From Spirochaetales bacterium (GTDB lineage: Bacteria > Spirochaetota > Spirochaetia > Treponematales > Treponemataceae): a stretch of 64,000 bases of DNA. Positions 9,416-17,701 of this stretch are shown piece by piece (position 1 is the stretch's first letter; every line of letters starts with the position of its first letter). A program made the position numbers and the translations under genes. The notes under the pieces are model-generated. The model worked only from the letters and a program-made list of their open reading frames with translations. It was not told the DNA's origin and did no database searches. The stretch lies in the NCBI GenBank assembly GCA_003252395.1, contig QKEL01000011.1, forward strand, positions 248,001 to 312,000. Reading direction: 5' to 3'.

Positions 9416-9423
9416 CTTTCATG

Positions 9424-9452
9424 AGTATAACATTTTATACAGAGGTTATCAA
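9424..9452 (-). promoter_or_regulatory. Promoter of the kinase-mtnN-luxS operon, leaderless layout
   Basis: On the minus strand TTGATA (9452-9447), 17 bases, TATACT (9429-9424), then 8 bases to the ATG at 9415. Transcription would begin one or two bases before the start codon. GAAAG immediately abuts the ATG, so there is no usable ribosome-binding site. Confidence 0.6.
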
Positions 9453-9478
9453 TTTTTACACACATTTGCGGCAACCTC

Positions 9479-9487
9479 TGCTATGCT
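9479..9487 (+). promoter_or_regulatory. Extended -10 promoter of the EAL gene
   Basis: TGC-TATGCT forms an extended -10 element whose end is 9 bases from the ATG at 9497. No good -35 is at standard distance (TTTACA at 9455-9460 is 21 bases away) and no Shine-Dalgarno is visible. Confidence 0.35.
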
Positions 9488-9496
9488 ATGCTCATC

Positions 9497-10753
9497 ATGA
9501 GTGTCAACGACGATACCTTCTCGCTCCGGGACATTATGGACCGAGAACGGGTTATCATATACTTTCAACCGATCATTAACCTGAAAACCGGGGCTATTTT
9601 CGCTTACGAGGCCCTGGTGCGCGGCATAGCCGACGGCGCGACGGACCTGATCCCGCCGCGGGCCCTGTTCGACGAGGCCGATAGGGAAAACCGTTCCATG
9701 GATTTTGACCGCCTGTGCCGAAAAAAGGCGCTGGAAGCCTACGGGGGCTTTGACCGGCCGGACCGCCCCCTGATGTTCCTGAACATCAACACCTCGGAGA
9801 TATCGTACGACGAGCGGCACAATCCCCATATCCACGTCATAACCAGGCAGATGGGCTTTTCGCCCCGGGCCATCGGCCTTGAGCTGATTGAGTCGCCCTC
9901 CCGTTCCGCCGGGGAACTGATCGATTTCGTGAAACGATACCGCGAATCGGGCTTCGTCATCGTGATCGACGACTTCGGCTGCGAGCATTCGAATATCGAC
10001 CGGCTCATCCAAATCCATCCCGACATCATCAAGATAGACCGGAACGTGATCGCGGGCATTGAAAAGGACGCGTACCGTCAGTCCATACTCAAGTCCATCC
10101 ACTCCCTGGCGGAAATGACCGGCTCCCTGTGCCTGGCCGAAGGGGTGGAAACCATGGAAGAGATAAAGGCCTGCCAGGCCCTTGGCGTGGACCTCTTCCA
10201 GGGCTTTGCCATCGCCTACCCCGCCCCGGACTTGCCGGAGCTGGAACGGCGCACCCAGGCCCGAATCGCCGAGCTTCAGGAAGCGGTATACCGGGAAAGC
10301 ATCGAAAACCTGCGAAAGCGCCGTCGGCTCACGGGAGACATCAATATGCTCGCCGATTGGCTGATCCGCCAGATCGACCCGAAGGACCCCAACGGCCTCG
10401 CCCACGTTTTCGAGGAATTCATAGCCATGAACCGGGAAATAGAGTGCATCTATATTCTTGACGGTCAGGGTAGGCAGATTACCGATACCGTCGTGTCGCC
10501 GCACCTGGCCGCCTCGCCGAACCCCACGCTCTTCGCGCCGGCGGCGAATCAATCAAACCACCGGTTCAAGCCCTACTTTACCTGTTTTGAGGCCTTAAAG
10601 GTCCGGCGCTACCTAACCGACGTATACCTTTCCCAAGCTTCCGGCAATCTGTGCCGTACTTTTTCGGTAAAAATCGAAACCAACCCGGAGGCGGTTATCG
10701 TGCTTTGCATCGATTTTGTGGAAGAACCGATCCGAACGCCGTACCTGGATTAA
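9497..10753 (+). CDS. EAL-domain cyclic-di-GMP phosphodiesterase
   Basis: 418 residues from the ATG at 9497 (an in-frame ATG at 9488 is the alternative). The EAL domain (about 10-255) keeps the full catalytic set: YEALVRG, FLNINT, LELIES, VIDDFG, IKIDR, AEGVET and LFQGF, so it should hydrolyse c-di-GMP to pGpG. No GGDEF domain is present. The C-terminal about 140 residues (LADWLIRQID... IYILDGQGRQITDTV) resemble a PAS/Cache-like sensory module. Cytoplasmic. It is divergent from the hybrid kinase with about 80 bases between starts, so motility or biofilm control and the AI-2 operon share a promoter region. Confidence 0.9.
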   Translation: MSVNDDTFSLRDIMDRERVIIYFQPIINLKTGAIFAYEALVRGIADGATDLIPPRALFDEADRENRSMDFDRLCRKKALEAYGGFDRPDRPLMFLNINTSEISYDERHNPHIHVITRQMGFSPRAIGLELIESPSRSAGELIDFVKRYRESGFVIVIDDFGCEHSNIDRLIQIHPDIIKIDRNVIAGIEKDAYRQSILKSIHSLAEMTGSLCLAEGVETMEEIKACQALGVDLFQGFAIAYPAPDLPELERRTQARIAELQEAVYRESIENLRKRRRLTGDINMLADWLIRQIDPKDPNGLAHVFEEFIAMNREIECIYILDGQGRQITDTVVSPHLAASPNPTLFAPAANQSNHRFKPYFTCFEALKVRRYLTDVYLSQASGNLCRTFSVKIETNPEAVIVLCIDFVEEPIRTPYLD

Positions 10754-10816
10754 CCCCTACAACCGGCATAATTGTTAAGACAATGTAAAATAACCGCACG
10801 GAATGCGAAAAACCGC

Positions 10817-10850
10817 AAGATTTTCATCAAAACGCTTGATCTTTTTTTTT
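10817..10850 (+). terminator. Possible weak terminator after the EAL gene
   Basis: An imperfect hairpin (ATCAA-AACGC-TTGAT, extended by AAG/CTT across a bulge) is followed by a run of nine T from 10842. It lies about 65 bases after the stop codon. The stem is short, so this is tentative. Confidence 0.4.
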
Positions 10851-10903
10851 GATTCCATTATGTTCTCCTTAGTAATTGAACACCATTAAGTGATACTTCA
10901 TAT

Positions 10904-10944
10904 AAGACCGGCCGTTCCCTCCTCCTTTCGGCCGGTCTTTTTTT
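10904..10944 (+). terminator. Rho-independent terminator upstream of purU
   Basis: Perfect 11-bp stem (AAGACCGGCCG at 10904-10914 with its complement at 10929-10939), 14-base loop, then a T run to 10944. It ends transcription from the left just before the purU promoter. The 150 bases between the EAL stop and this hairpin contain no ORF; a small RNA ending here cannot be excluded. Confidence 0.85.
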
Positions 10945-10951
10945 ATTTCTG

Positions 10952-10980
10952 TTGCCAATCCCCCCAATTCCCGCTAATCT
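10952..10980 (+). promoter_or_regulatory. purU promoter, leaderless layout
   Basis: TTGCCA (10952-10957), 17 bases, TAATCT (10975-10980), then exactly 7 bases to the ATG at 10988. No ribosome-binding site precedes the start, so the mRNA is predicted to begin at or next to the start codon. Confidence 0.6.
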
Positions 10981-10987
10981 GTTTTTT

Positions 10988-11839
10988 ATGACCCAAAAGA
11001 CCTACACCCTTACCGTCTCCTGCGCGGATCAGAGCGGGCTTATCGCCGCCGTAACCGGCTGCATCGCGGAAACCGGCGGAAACATCCTCAATTTGGCCCA
11101 GCATACCGCCGTGGATATCGGTATGTTTTTTTGCCGCGTTTCCTTTGCCGGCGGCGATACTTTTTCGGACGAGGGCTTCACCGCCGCCTTTTCCGTCCTT
11201 GCCGAACGATTCTCCATGGATTGGCGCTTTTTCCATAACGCCGTAAAAAAGCGCGTCGCCGTGCTCGTGTCCAAAACGAGTCACTGCCTGTACGAGATTC
11301 TCCTGAAACACGCCGACGATGAGCTGGATTGCGATATTCCCGTTATCATCTCCAACCACCCCGATCTCGCCCACATCGCCACGTCGTTTCATATTCCCTT
11401 CTACCAAGTCGACCCCAAAAAGGGAAAAGAGGCGTACGAAAAGGACCTACAGGACATTCTGCGGCAGTACGATATCGAGTTGGTGGTGCTGGCGCGGTAC
11501 ATGCAGGTCATGAGCGCCGAATTTTGCAAGGCCTGGGACGGTAAGATCATCAATATACACCACGGGTTCCTTCCCGCCTTCAAGGGAGCGAAGCCCTACC
11601 ATCAGGCTTGGCAAAAGGGCGTCAAGATAATCGGCGCCACGGGGCATTTCGCGACCGAAGACCTTGATCAGGGCCCGATCATATTCCAGGACGTGATTCG
11701 CGTAAACGATACCTGTTCGGTGGACGAGTTTATCAGGATGGGAAAGGACGTGGAACGGCGGGTCCTCGTGGAAGCCGTGACCCGATACCTGAAGCACAGC
11801 ATCTTCCTGTACCAGGGCCGAACCTTCGTGATCGAGTAA
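10988..11839 (+). CDS. purU: Formyltetrahydrofolate deformylase PurU
   Basis: 283 residues from the ATG at 10988, which begins the ACT domain (TYTLTVSCADQSGLIAAV, about 5-75). The C-terminal formyltransferase-like domain carries the catalytic block INIHHGFLPAFKGAKPYHQA and IIGATGHFATEDLDQGPII. PurU hydrolyses 10-formyl-tetrahydrofolate to formate and tetrahydrofolate, balancing one-carbon units and supplying formate. Upstream in-frame codons (to 10952) overlap the promoter and are not translated in this reading. It is isolated between a terminator and the convergent HD gene, whose stop lies 2 bases away. Confidence 0.94.
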   Translation: MTQKTYTLTVSCADQSGLIAAVTGCIAETGGNILNLAQHTAVDIGMFFCRVSFAGGDTFSDEGFTAAFSVLAERFSMDWRFFHNAVKKRVAVLVSKTSHCLYEILLKHADDELDCDIPVIISNHPDLAHIATSFHIPFYQVDPKKGKEAYEKDLQDILRQYDIELVVLARYMQVMSAEFCKAWDGKIINIHHGFLPAFKGAKPYHQAWQKGVKIIGATGHFATEDLDQGPIIFQDVIRVNDTCSVDEFIRMGKDVERRVLVEAVTRYLKHSIFLYQGRTFVIE

Positions 11840-11841
11840 GG

Positions 11842-13269
11842 CTAGATGATGTTCTCGAGGATCGTGACGAGCTTCGGGTCATACAATCCGGGCTTCGTCT
11901 TCAGCTCCTCGATGGCCGATTCCTTGTCGAAAATTTCGCGGTAGTTCCTGCGGGAAATAAGCGCCATGAACGATTCCGCGACCCGCAAGACCCGCGCGAT
12001 ATAGGGTATGCGCGAGCCTTCGAGCCCTTCCGGGTAACCGGAGCCGTCCATATTCTCGTGATGCATGAGGATACCGTCGGCGAATACCCACCGGTAGCGC
12101 TCCGGCACGAAGTTAATCTGGGCGAGGCCCTGCTTTACGTGGTTGCGAATCTCGTATTTCTGTTCCTCGGTAAGGTTTTCGGACCCGAGAAGGTTCCGGT
12201 CAATTTCCAGGAAGCCGATATCGTAGACCATGGCGACCATGAAAAAGAGCGTGGACTCGTATTGACCGTAGCCGAGCTCGTGGCTCATCTTATACACCAG
12301 CTCGGAAACGTTCTTGGAGTTGTTTTTCCGTCCCGTGGCCGCGTCTATCTGCCGGCCCAATTCGCTGCACTTATTCGCCAATTCCTCGAATTCGGCGTGC
12401 TCTTCCTGCGTGGCGGGACCGGGAGGGAGGCCCGTGGCGGCCTCGCTGGACCCGATAAGGCGCATGGTGCCGACGTGCTCGTATCCGGGCGGAAGGGCCG
12501 CGAAGGCGGGGCCGGGGGCGGGCATGTTCGCCAGCTGGGAGACGGCCTTGAGCGTTTCAACGAAGCGTTCGTCCTGGCTCTTCCGGCTCCGCATGCTCAC
12601 CACCAGATTGACCACCACGATCAGGAATACCACGAAAACGATTCCCGCGAGGGCGAGCATAATGAGCAAAAGAAGGCGGTTCCCGCTGCCGGTGGCGCTC
12701 TTTACTTCCTGGAGGGCGGTCTCGTAGGCCGAACGTTGCGTATCCAGCAGTTGCTGGCGCTGTTCGCTCTCGTTTTTCAGGGTCTGCTCGGTGGTTTCCT
12801 TGCGAACCGTTTCCAGGGCGAGCTGAAGCTCCACCAAATTGGAGGCCGAACCGCCGGAAGCGCTTGACGGGGACGCAACGCCCGCCGAGCGCAAGACCTC
12901 GCTATCCGCCTGATAGGTATTGACGATCTTTACGAGCCGGGATACCCGTTCGCTCGAGAGGAAGGGAAAGGATATGAGCTTTTCCTTCACCTCGGCGAAG
13001 GCCGAATAGTCGCGCGCGTCGCGGATTCGCTCGAGATAGGCGTAATAAATCGTTTCGCCCATAACCTCGACATTCCCGGGAACGTCGCTTTCCGTATAGG
13101 AGTTGAGTACGATATTGATGTAGGAAAAGGCCTTGGCCATGTTTCCCGCGGAGTATTGGTCGTTCGCGGCGTTGAGGTATCTGGTCACGAGGGCGTCGTC
13201 CGCGGCGAGGACCGGAAAGGCGAATAACGCGAAAAGGCAGCTTAACGCCAAAAACTTCTTTTTATTCAT
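11842..13269 (-). CDS. Membrane-anchored degenerate HD-GYP-like protein
   Basis: 475 residues. A signal segment (1-22) precedes an alpha-helical extracytoplasmic region with a coiled-coil stretch at about 145-195, one strong membrane helix at about 197-225, and a cytoplasmic HD-GYP-related domain at about 320-475. HHENMDGSGYPEGL (403 onward) matches the HHE...GYP motif, but the metal-binding HD pair reads Tyr349-Asp350 (MVYDIGF) and the usual Lys is missing. Catalysis of c-di-GMP is therefore doubtful; binding or signalling is more likely. Its ATG overlaps the upstream envelope gene by 8 bases and its GGAG site lies inside that gene. Confidence 0.75.
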   Translation of the reverse strand: MNKKKFLALSCLFALFAFPVLAADDALVTRYLNAANDQYSAGNMAKAFSYINIVLNSYTESDVPGNVEVMGETIYYAYLERIRDARDYSAFAEVKEKLISFPFLSSERVSRLVKIVNTYQADSEVLRSAGVASPSSASGGSASNLVELQLALETVRKETTEQTLKNESEQRQQLLDTQRSAYETALQEVKSATGSGNRLLLLIMLALAGIVFVVFLIVVVNLVVSMRSRKSQDERFVETLKAVSQLANMPAPGPAFAALPPGYEHVGTMRLIGSSEAATGLPPGPATQEEHAEFEELANKCSELGRQIDAATGRKNNSKNVSELVYKMSHELGYGQYESTLFFMVAMVYDIGFLEIDRNLLGSENLTEEQKYEIRNHVKQGLAQINFVPERYRWVFADGILMHHENMDGSGYPEGLEGSRIPYIARVLRVAESFMALISRRNYREIFDKESAIEELKTKPGLYDPKLVTILENII

Positions 13270-14341
13270 AATCTCCTACTCCGATGGCCAGGAAAACCCG
13301 GGCGGTATTTTTAATATCGGCTGTTCTCACGAGTATTGTATCATGAATTCCCGCATGGAAGTGGATATCGAAATCCTGAAGGTCCGCCATGCGCCAGGCG
13401 AAGGCCACGCCGGTGGCGCCGGCGGCGACGAGTCCCGGCGTGTACAGGTGCCCGGGATACCAGTCCAGGAACCATTTGAAGCGGTTCCCTTCGCCCATTT
13501 GTATGTCCCGGATCGACAAGCCGACCACGGGAGTCGCGAGGCTATAGGATTGGACTTCTTCGTTGCCCAGCCCGAGTGAGAGGTAGCGCCCGCCGAGACG
13601 GAACGCAACGTGCCCTTCCGACCCGGACAGGAAGAGCGTCGCGCCGCCGGTCCAGTCCACCGAGGGGGTGCCGGTGAGGGTTACGATCTCGCTGGAAGCG
13701 TCGAGTTCTCCGCCTACGGTCATGGAGTCGCCGTGGTACACCAAGCCGCCCCGAAGGCCCAGGCCGTACTTCACGTCCACTTCCCCCGGAACGGCAACCG
13801 TGGTATCGATGTCAGCCAATTCCAAAAGGAAATCCCAGTTCCAGGTTCGGTAATGCCGATTGAAGGACTGGTCAAGATAGATGGTCTTGCCGGAGGTGGC
13901 GTTCGTGACGCTTTGATAGGTCTTGGCCACTTCCTGCTTTACCTTGGCCTGTGCCGCCTGTTGCCGAAAGGCCTCCACCACCGCCTTTTCGGCCTGGGCG
14001 TCCGCTTCTTTCTGATTCCGCTTTTCCGCCTTCTCGATGGATTGATACAGTTCCACCGCGTCGGCATTATCCAGGTTATTGTCTATGACCGCGAGGCTGA
14101 CGGCCTTTGCCTCGCTGAGTCGGTTCTCGATCACGAGCTGGCGCGCCTTTTTGAGCACGTAGGCCTCCGCTTTGGGATACCATGGGTAGTTCGAGGATTT
14201 CGACAGAAGGGAGGAAAGTTCCGCAGGATTGGTAAGGGCCGAATCTAGGTTGGCATACACCGAATCGGGCACGACAGATTGGGCTCCCGCCGAGAGAGCC
14301 AGAAAGAGAAGGGCGGCCGCTATGAGCCAACGCTGTTTCAT
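13262..14341 (-). CDS. Exported envelope protein with helical N-half and beta-rich C-half, unknown function
   Basis: 359 residues from the ATG at 14341. Signal peptide MKQRWLIAAALLFLALSAGAQ; residues about 30-150 are helical and charged (Ala/Glu/Lys/Gln repeats, TPR- or coiled-coil-like); the rest alternates strands with Gly and aromatic residues like a barrel or beta-sandwich (GLGLRGGLVYHGDSMTVGG). It does not end in Phe. I do not recognise a family. Its stop overlaps the HD-GYP-like gene start, so the two probably form an envelope-to-cytoplasm signalling pair. A TACAAT -10 lies exactly 7 bases before the ATG and no ribosome-binding site is seen; ORF extension upstream would run into this promoter. 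Confidence 0.7.
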   Translation of the reverse strand: MKQRWLIAAALLFLALSAGAQSVVPDSVYANLDSALTNPAELSSLLSKSSNYPWYPKAEAYVLKKARQLVIENRLSEAKAVSLAVIDNNLDNADAVELYQSIEKAEKRNQKEADAQAEKAVVEAFRQQAAQAKVKQEVAKTYQSVTNATSGKTIYLDQSFNRHYRTWNWDFLLELADIDTTVAVPGEVDVKYGLGLRGGLVYHGDSMTVGGELDASSEIVTLTGTPSVDWTGGATLFLSGSEGHVAFRLGGRYLSLGLGNEEVQSYSLATPVVGLSIRDIQMGEGNRFKWFLDWYPGHLYTPGLVAAGATGVAFAWRMADLQDFDIHFHAGIHDTILVRTADIKNTARVFLAIGVGDYE

Positions 14342-14348
14342 ACAAGTA

Positions 14349-14378
14349 ATTGTAACATGGGCCCGACTCACATTACAA
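14349..14378 (-). promoter_or_regulatory. Promoter of the envelope/HD-GYP-like pair, leaderless layout
   Basis: Minus strand: TTGTAA (14378-14373), 18 bases, TACAAT (14354-14349), 7 bases, ATG at 14341. Confidence 0.5.
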
Positions 14379-14457
14379 GTTTATTAAGAGATTGGAGATT
14401 TGGAAAGGCCCCTCGTTCTTTGAAATGGCGCCTATCTCGCCCTCATCTACTAGTCCG

Positions 14458-14475
14458 TCTACCTACCGGTCGGTA
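14458..14475. repeat. Operator-like repeat, copy 1
   Basis: TCTACCTACCGGTCGGTA, identical over 18 bases to the copy at 14492. The extended 22-base site centred on ACCGGT is an 18/22 inverted repeat, the size and symmetry of a TetR-family operator. It lies between the divergent promoters of the envelope pair and prfC. No TetR-type gene is in the window. Confidence 0.7.
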
Positions 14476-14491
14476 GATAGACGCGCATGAA

Positions 14492-14509
14492 TCTACCTAC
14501 CGGTCGGTA
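14492..14509. repeat. Operator-like repeat, copy 2
   Basis: Second exact copy of the 18-base motif, 34 bases downstream of the first and ending 21 bases before the prfC -35 box. Two identical palindromic sites about three helical turns apart suggest cooperative binding of one dimeric regulator. Confidence 0.7.
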
Positions 14510-14530
14510 ACCACCGCGTTCGCCTTCCGA

Positions 14531-14560
14531 TTGAACAGCGGCGCCCTTTCGCGCTATTCT
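14531..14560 (+). promoter_or_regulatory. prfC promoter, leaderless layout
   Basis: TTGAAC (14531-14536), 18 bases, TATTCT (14555-14560), then 7 bases (CACCCCT) to the ATG. No Shine-Dalgarno is present. Confidence 0.55.
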
Positions 14561-14567
14561 CACCCCT

Positions 14568-16169
14568 ATGACCGAATTGACCCAGGAAATCCGCCGGCGC
14601 ATGACCTTCGCGATCATATCGCACCCCGACGCCGGTAAAACGACCATTACCGAAAAACTGCTCCTCTTCGGAGGGGCCATCCATATCGCCGGCGCGGTGA
14701 AAAGCAATAAGTCCAGCCGCGCGGCCGTTTCCGACTTCATGAAAATGGAGCAGGAACGCGGCATTTCCATTTCCACCTCCGTGATGGGCTTCGAGTACCG
14801 TGGCCGCAAGGTGAACCTGCTCGATACCCCGGGCCACGCCGACTTTTCCGAGGATACCTACCGCGGCCTTTCCGCCGTCGACTCCGCCCTCATGGTGATC
14901 GACTCGGTAAAGGGCGTGGAGGAGCGGACCAAGCAGCTGTGCGTGGTTTGCCGCATGCGCGCCACGCCGATCGCGACCTTCATCAACAAGCTGGACCGCG
15001 AGGGCAAGGACCCGATAGAGCTCCTGGACGAGGTAGAGCGCGAGCTCGCGGTGGAAGTGCGCCCGATAACCTGGCCCGTGGGCCAGGGAAAGCTTTTCAA
15101 GGGCGTGTACAACCTCCTCGAGAACCAGCTATACCTTTTCCGCCCGGGAGAGGAGATGCTGCCCACCGACGTGGTGGGGATTAAGGGCGTGGACGATCCC
15201 GAGCTCGAGGTTCGCGTCGGCCCTTCGTTGGCGCGGAAGCTCAGGGAAGACGTGGAGATGCTCTCCGCCGTGTACCCCGCCTTCGACAAGGGCGAGTACG
15301 TGGCCGGCCGCGCGACGCCGGTGTTCTTCGGCTCGGCGCTCAACAATTTCGGCGTGCGCGAGCTCCTGGACAACATGATCGACCTCGCGCCCTACCCCAC
15401 CCCGAAACAGGCGGAGGAGCGGGAGATCGCCCCGGAAGAGGGTAAATTCTCCGGATTCATCTTCAAGATCCACGCGAACATGAACCCCAAACACCGGGAC
15501 CGCATCGCGTTCCTGCGCATCGTGTCGGGCAAGTTCGAGCGCAATAAAATGTATTACCACGTACGCTCGGGCAAGAGCTTCCGCACCGCGAATCCCACGG
15601 CCTTCATGAGCCAGGACCGGGAAATAATCGACGAGGCCTGGCCCGGGGACATTATCGGCCTTCACGACACGGGAACCTTTAAGATCGGCGATACCCTAAC
15701 CGAGGGAGAGTCGGTGAGCTTCAAGGGCATTCCGAGCTTCTCGCCCCAGATTTTCCGCCATATCATGAACGCGGACCCCTTGCGCGAAAAGCAATACCAC
15801 AAGGGACTGGACCAGCTCGCCGAGGAAGGGGTCGTGCAGATTTTCTCGAAGCTTCACCAGTCCAACCAGCGGGTGCTGGGCGTGGTGGGACAGCTCCAGC
15901 TCGAGGTGCTCCAAAGCCGCCTGGAAAACGAGTATAACGCCGCGTGCAAATACGAGCCGATCGAGGTTTCGATCGCCCACTGGATCACCTGCGACGATAA
16001 GAGAATCCTGGAAGATTTCGTGGACGCCAACGCGCGGCGCATCCTCGTGGACATACGGGGAAACTACGTGTACGTGGCGGAATCGGAATGGTCGCTCAAC
16101 CGCGTGCAGGAGAAAAACCCGGCGATCCGCTTTTACACGACCTCGGAGATGGTGGAAAGCCGGGCATAA
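14568..16169 (+). CDS. prfC: Peptide chain release factor 3
   Basis: 533 residues, the normal RF3 length. GTPase that recycles RF1/RF2 from the ribosome after peptide release. G1 is HPDAGKTT (about 20-27), G3 DTPGHADF, G4 NKLD; domains II and III follow with the RF3-typical YHKGLDQLAEEGVVQIF stretch at about 405-420. Cytoplasmic. Single gene with its own promoter; the pair of operator-like repeats just upstream is unexpected for a translation factor. Confidence 0.97.
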   Translation: MTELTQEIRRRMTFAIISHPDAGKTTITEKLLLFGGAIHIAGAVKSNKSSRAAVSDFMKMEQERGISISTSVMGFEYRGRKVNLLDTPGHADFSEDTYRGLSAVDSALMVIDSVKGVEERTKQLCVVCRMRATPIATFINKLDREGKDPIELLDEVERELAVEVRPITWPVGQGKLFKGVYNLLENQLYLFRPGEEMLPTDVVGIKGVDDPELEVRVGPSLARKLREDVEMLSAVYPAFDKGEYVAGRATPVFFGSALNNFGVRELLDNMIDLAPYPTPKQAEEREIAPEEGKFSGFIFKIHANMNPKHRDRIAFLRIVSGKFERNKMYYHVRSGKSFRTANPTAFMSQDREIIDEAWPGDIIGLHDTGTFKIGDTLTEGESVSFKGIPSFSPQIFRHIMNADPLREKQYHKGLDQLAEEGVVQIFSKLHQSNQRVLGVVGQLQLEVLQSRLENEYNAACKYEPIEVSIAHWITCDDKRILEDFVDANARRILVDIRGNYVYVAESEWSLNRVQEKNPAIRFYTTSEMVESRA

Positions 16170-16189
16170 GGGTTATTGCCCGGCGAATA

Positions 16190-16813
16190 TTACCTACCGG
16201 CGAATCGCGCGACCTGGGCCGCCACCGCCGTGCGCTCTTGGGCGTCGTCGGTTTTCTTCGTGGCCATGGACACCGCGTCCACCAGAACGGCCCCGTCCTT
16301 CTCGAAAAGGGCGGTAAGCTGGCCGTACAGGTTATCAAGGAACCAGCGGTTTGCGGTTACCAGGAGCGACACCTCTTTGCCCGAGAGATCGGGCTTTTTT
16401 TTCAGCCAATCCCTGACGGGCGATTTCGAGTTGAATGCCATGACCATGCCGTGCACCAGGAGGCGGTCATACCCCGCGGGATCGACGGCCGCTTTGCCCG
16501 AAACGAGATCGGCGGCGGCCACCTCGTCGTAGGCGATGCCGGCGGCGTCGAGCGCGGCGCGGAAATGCGCGATATAGGGCTCGGATTGCTCGTTCACCTC
16601 GTCGTACACGTACAGAACCTGCCCGGAGGCGGCGTTTCCGATCGACGCGCCGGCCTTACCCGCGGCGCCGCTTTGCGCGGAAACCTGCATGGCCAGGCTG
16701 ACGACCAGGCAAACGGTAAAGAAAATGGAAAAGGCGGGGACCGGCATCGCTGCTGCGGGCGGCGTGGCGCTTGCGGATTCGGCGGGTTTCGCGGTTTTAG
16801 CGTTAACGTTCAT
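16190..16813 (-). CDS. Exported or membrane-anchored protein with flavodoxin-like fold, unknown function
   Basis: 207 residues. An Ala/Pro-rich N-terminus (1-25) precedes one hydrophobic segment (about 27-45, ending AMQVSAQS), acting as signal peptide or anchor. The following 140 residues alternate strands and helices: GQVLYVYDEVNEQSEP, then DRLLVHGMVMAF and VSLLVTANRWFLDNLYG, reminiscent of flavodoxin-like or ThuA-like folds, but the flavin-loop residues are not recognisable. A GGAGGAAAGAA ribosome-binding site supports the start at 16813. It ends 20 bases from the convergent prfC stop. No function assigned. Confidence 0.6.
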   Translation of the reverse strand: MNVNAKTAKPAESASATPPAAAMPVPAFSIFFTVCLVVSLAMQVSAQSGAAGKAGASIGNAASGQVLYVYDEVNEQSEPYIAHFRAALDAAGIAYDEVAAADLVSGKAAVDPAGYDRLLVHGMVMAFNSKSPVRDWLKKKPDLSGKEVSLLVTANRWFLDNLYGQLTALFEKDGAVLVDAVSMATKKTDDAQERTAVAAQVARFAGR

Positions 16814-16915
16814 TTCTTTCCTCCGGGCATAGCGCGGGCGATAGGGATCTCCGCGCGCGCTTCGTTCTATCCATTGAACAGCCCTGGGGATGGAAAACGT
16901 TACCGGAAGGCCAAT

Positions 16916-17458
16916 TTACGCGGTTCGGCGTTTCTTCGCCCGAATTTCCTGTTCCACGAACCAACTCGCGCCGCCGTTCCGGGAAACCTCGGTACGCCAG
17001 AGAAAGGAATCCTGGCAGATTTCGGTAAAGCGCCAAATTTCCCTGCGGTCCTGCAGGCCCTGAATTTCCTGAACGATATCGTCGCCGGATTTCCAGGCGA
17101 CCAGCTGGGTGAACTCGTTAACCCCGGGCTGCATCCAAGTGCAGTGCCACAGGTCTTTGTCGGAATCGTAATAGCGAAGCGTGGTTCCGTAACGGTCCGG
17201 CGTGAAGCCCGCCCCGTACAGCACGTCGATTATGCCGCGGCCCCCGAGAATCCAGGAAAAATGCCACTCGCCGTCCATGCGAATCCGTTCTCCGGAACTC
17301 TTATACCACGTCGATTCGACCGACCAGGAGCCGACGAAGCGGCCATAGGTCATGAGGCTTTCGGAGTATTCCGCCCATGGAGCTTCCGCCCGGAGCAAAC
17401 TGAGGGCGTCGTTGGGCGCGTTGCCCGGATTTTGAAGTTGCAAGGTCGCCGCGTTCAC
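16916..17458 (-). CDS. DUF1579-like / lipocalin-like protein of unknown function
   Basis: 180 residues, soluble, no signal peptide. Aromatic-rich beta strands with the pattern GSWSVESTWYKSSGERIRMDGEWHFSWILGGRGIIDV resemble the DUF1579-type single-domain beta-barrels that bind small ligands. Start supported by GGGAGA seven to eight bases upstream. A TATAAA at about 17486-17491 may be its -10. It is followed on the same strand by the flavodoxin-like gene after 102 bases. The function is unknown. Confidence 0.55.
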   Translation of the reverse strand: MNAATLQLQNPGNAPNDALSLLRAEAPWAEYSESLMTYGRFVGSWSVESTWYKSSGERIRMDGEWHFSWILGGRGIIDVLYGAGFTPDRYGTTLRYYDSDKDLWHCTWMQPGVNEFTQLVAWKSGDDIVQEIQGLQDRREIWRFTEICQDSFLWRTEVSRNGGASWFVEQEIRAKKRRTA

Positions 17459-17547
17459 TTTTATTTCTCCCGCACGGTTCGGAGTTTATAAGAGTAAGTA
17501 TAGCGCAATGAAATAAGGTTTCAAGAAAGCAAAAGAAGAGGGCTTTG

Positions 17548-17562
17548 GGGTAAAAATTACCC
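17548..17562. promoter_or_regulatory. Palindrome GGGTAA-AAA-TTACCC between divergent genes
   Basis: A perfect 6-bp inverted repeat with 3-base centre in the 243-base region between two divergent starts (17458 minus, 17702 plus). Neither gene ends here, so it is more likely an operator than a terminator. The rest of the region is A-rich with no ORF. Confidence 0.35.
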
Positions 17563-17701
17563 ATTTTATCTCCAAAATGTCCTTTTTTTTATGGAAATAT
17601 TGAAGGAGCCATTAAAGCGTATATACACTTTTAATCAACCTCAGTACTGACAATGATCACATAAAAAAAGAGAGGCAAACAAAAAAGAAAAGGAAGCAGT
17701 A

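Noticed and set aside
10754-10903. Small RNA gene between the EAL gene and the terminator
   Set aside because: The terminator is strong but I found no convincing promoter or conserved structure in the 150 bases before it.
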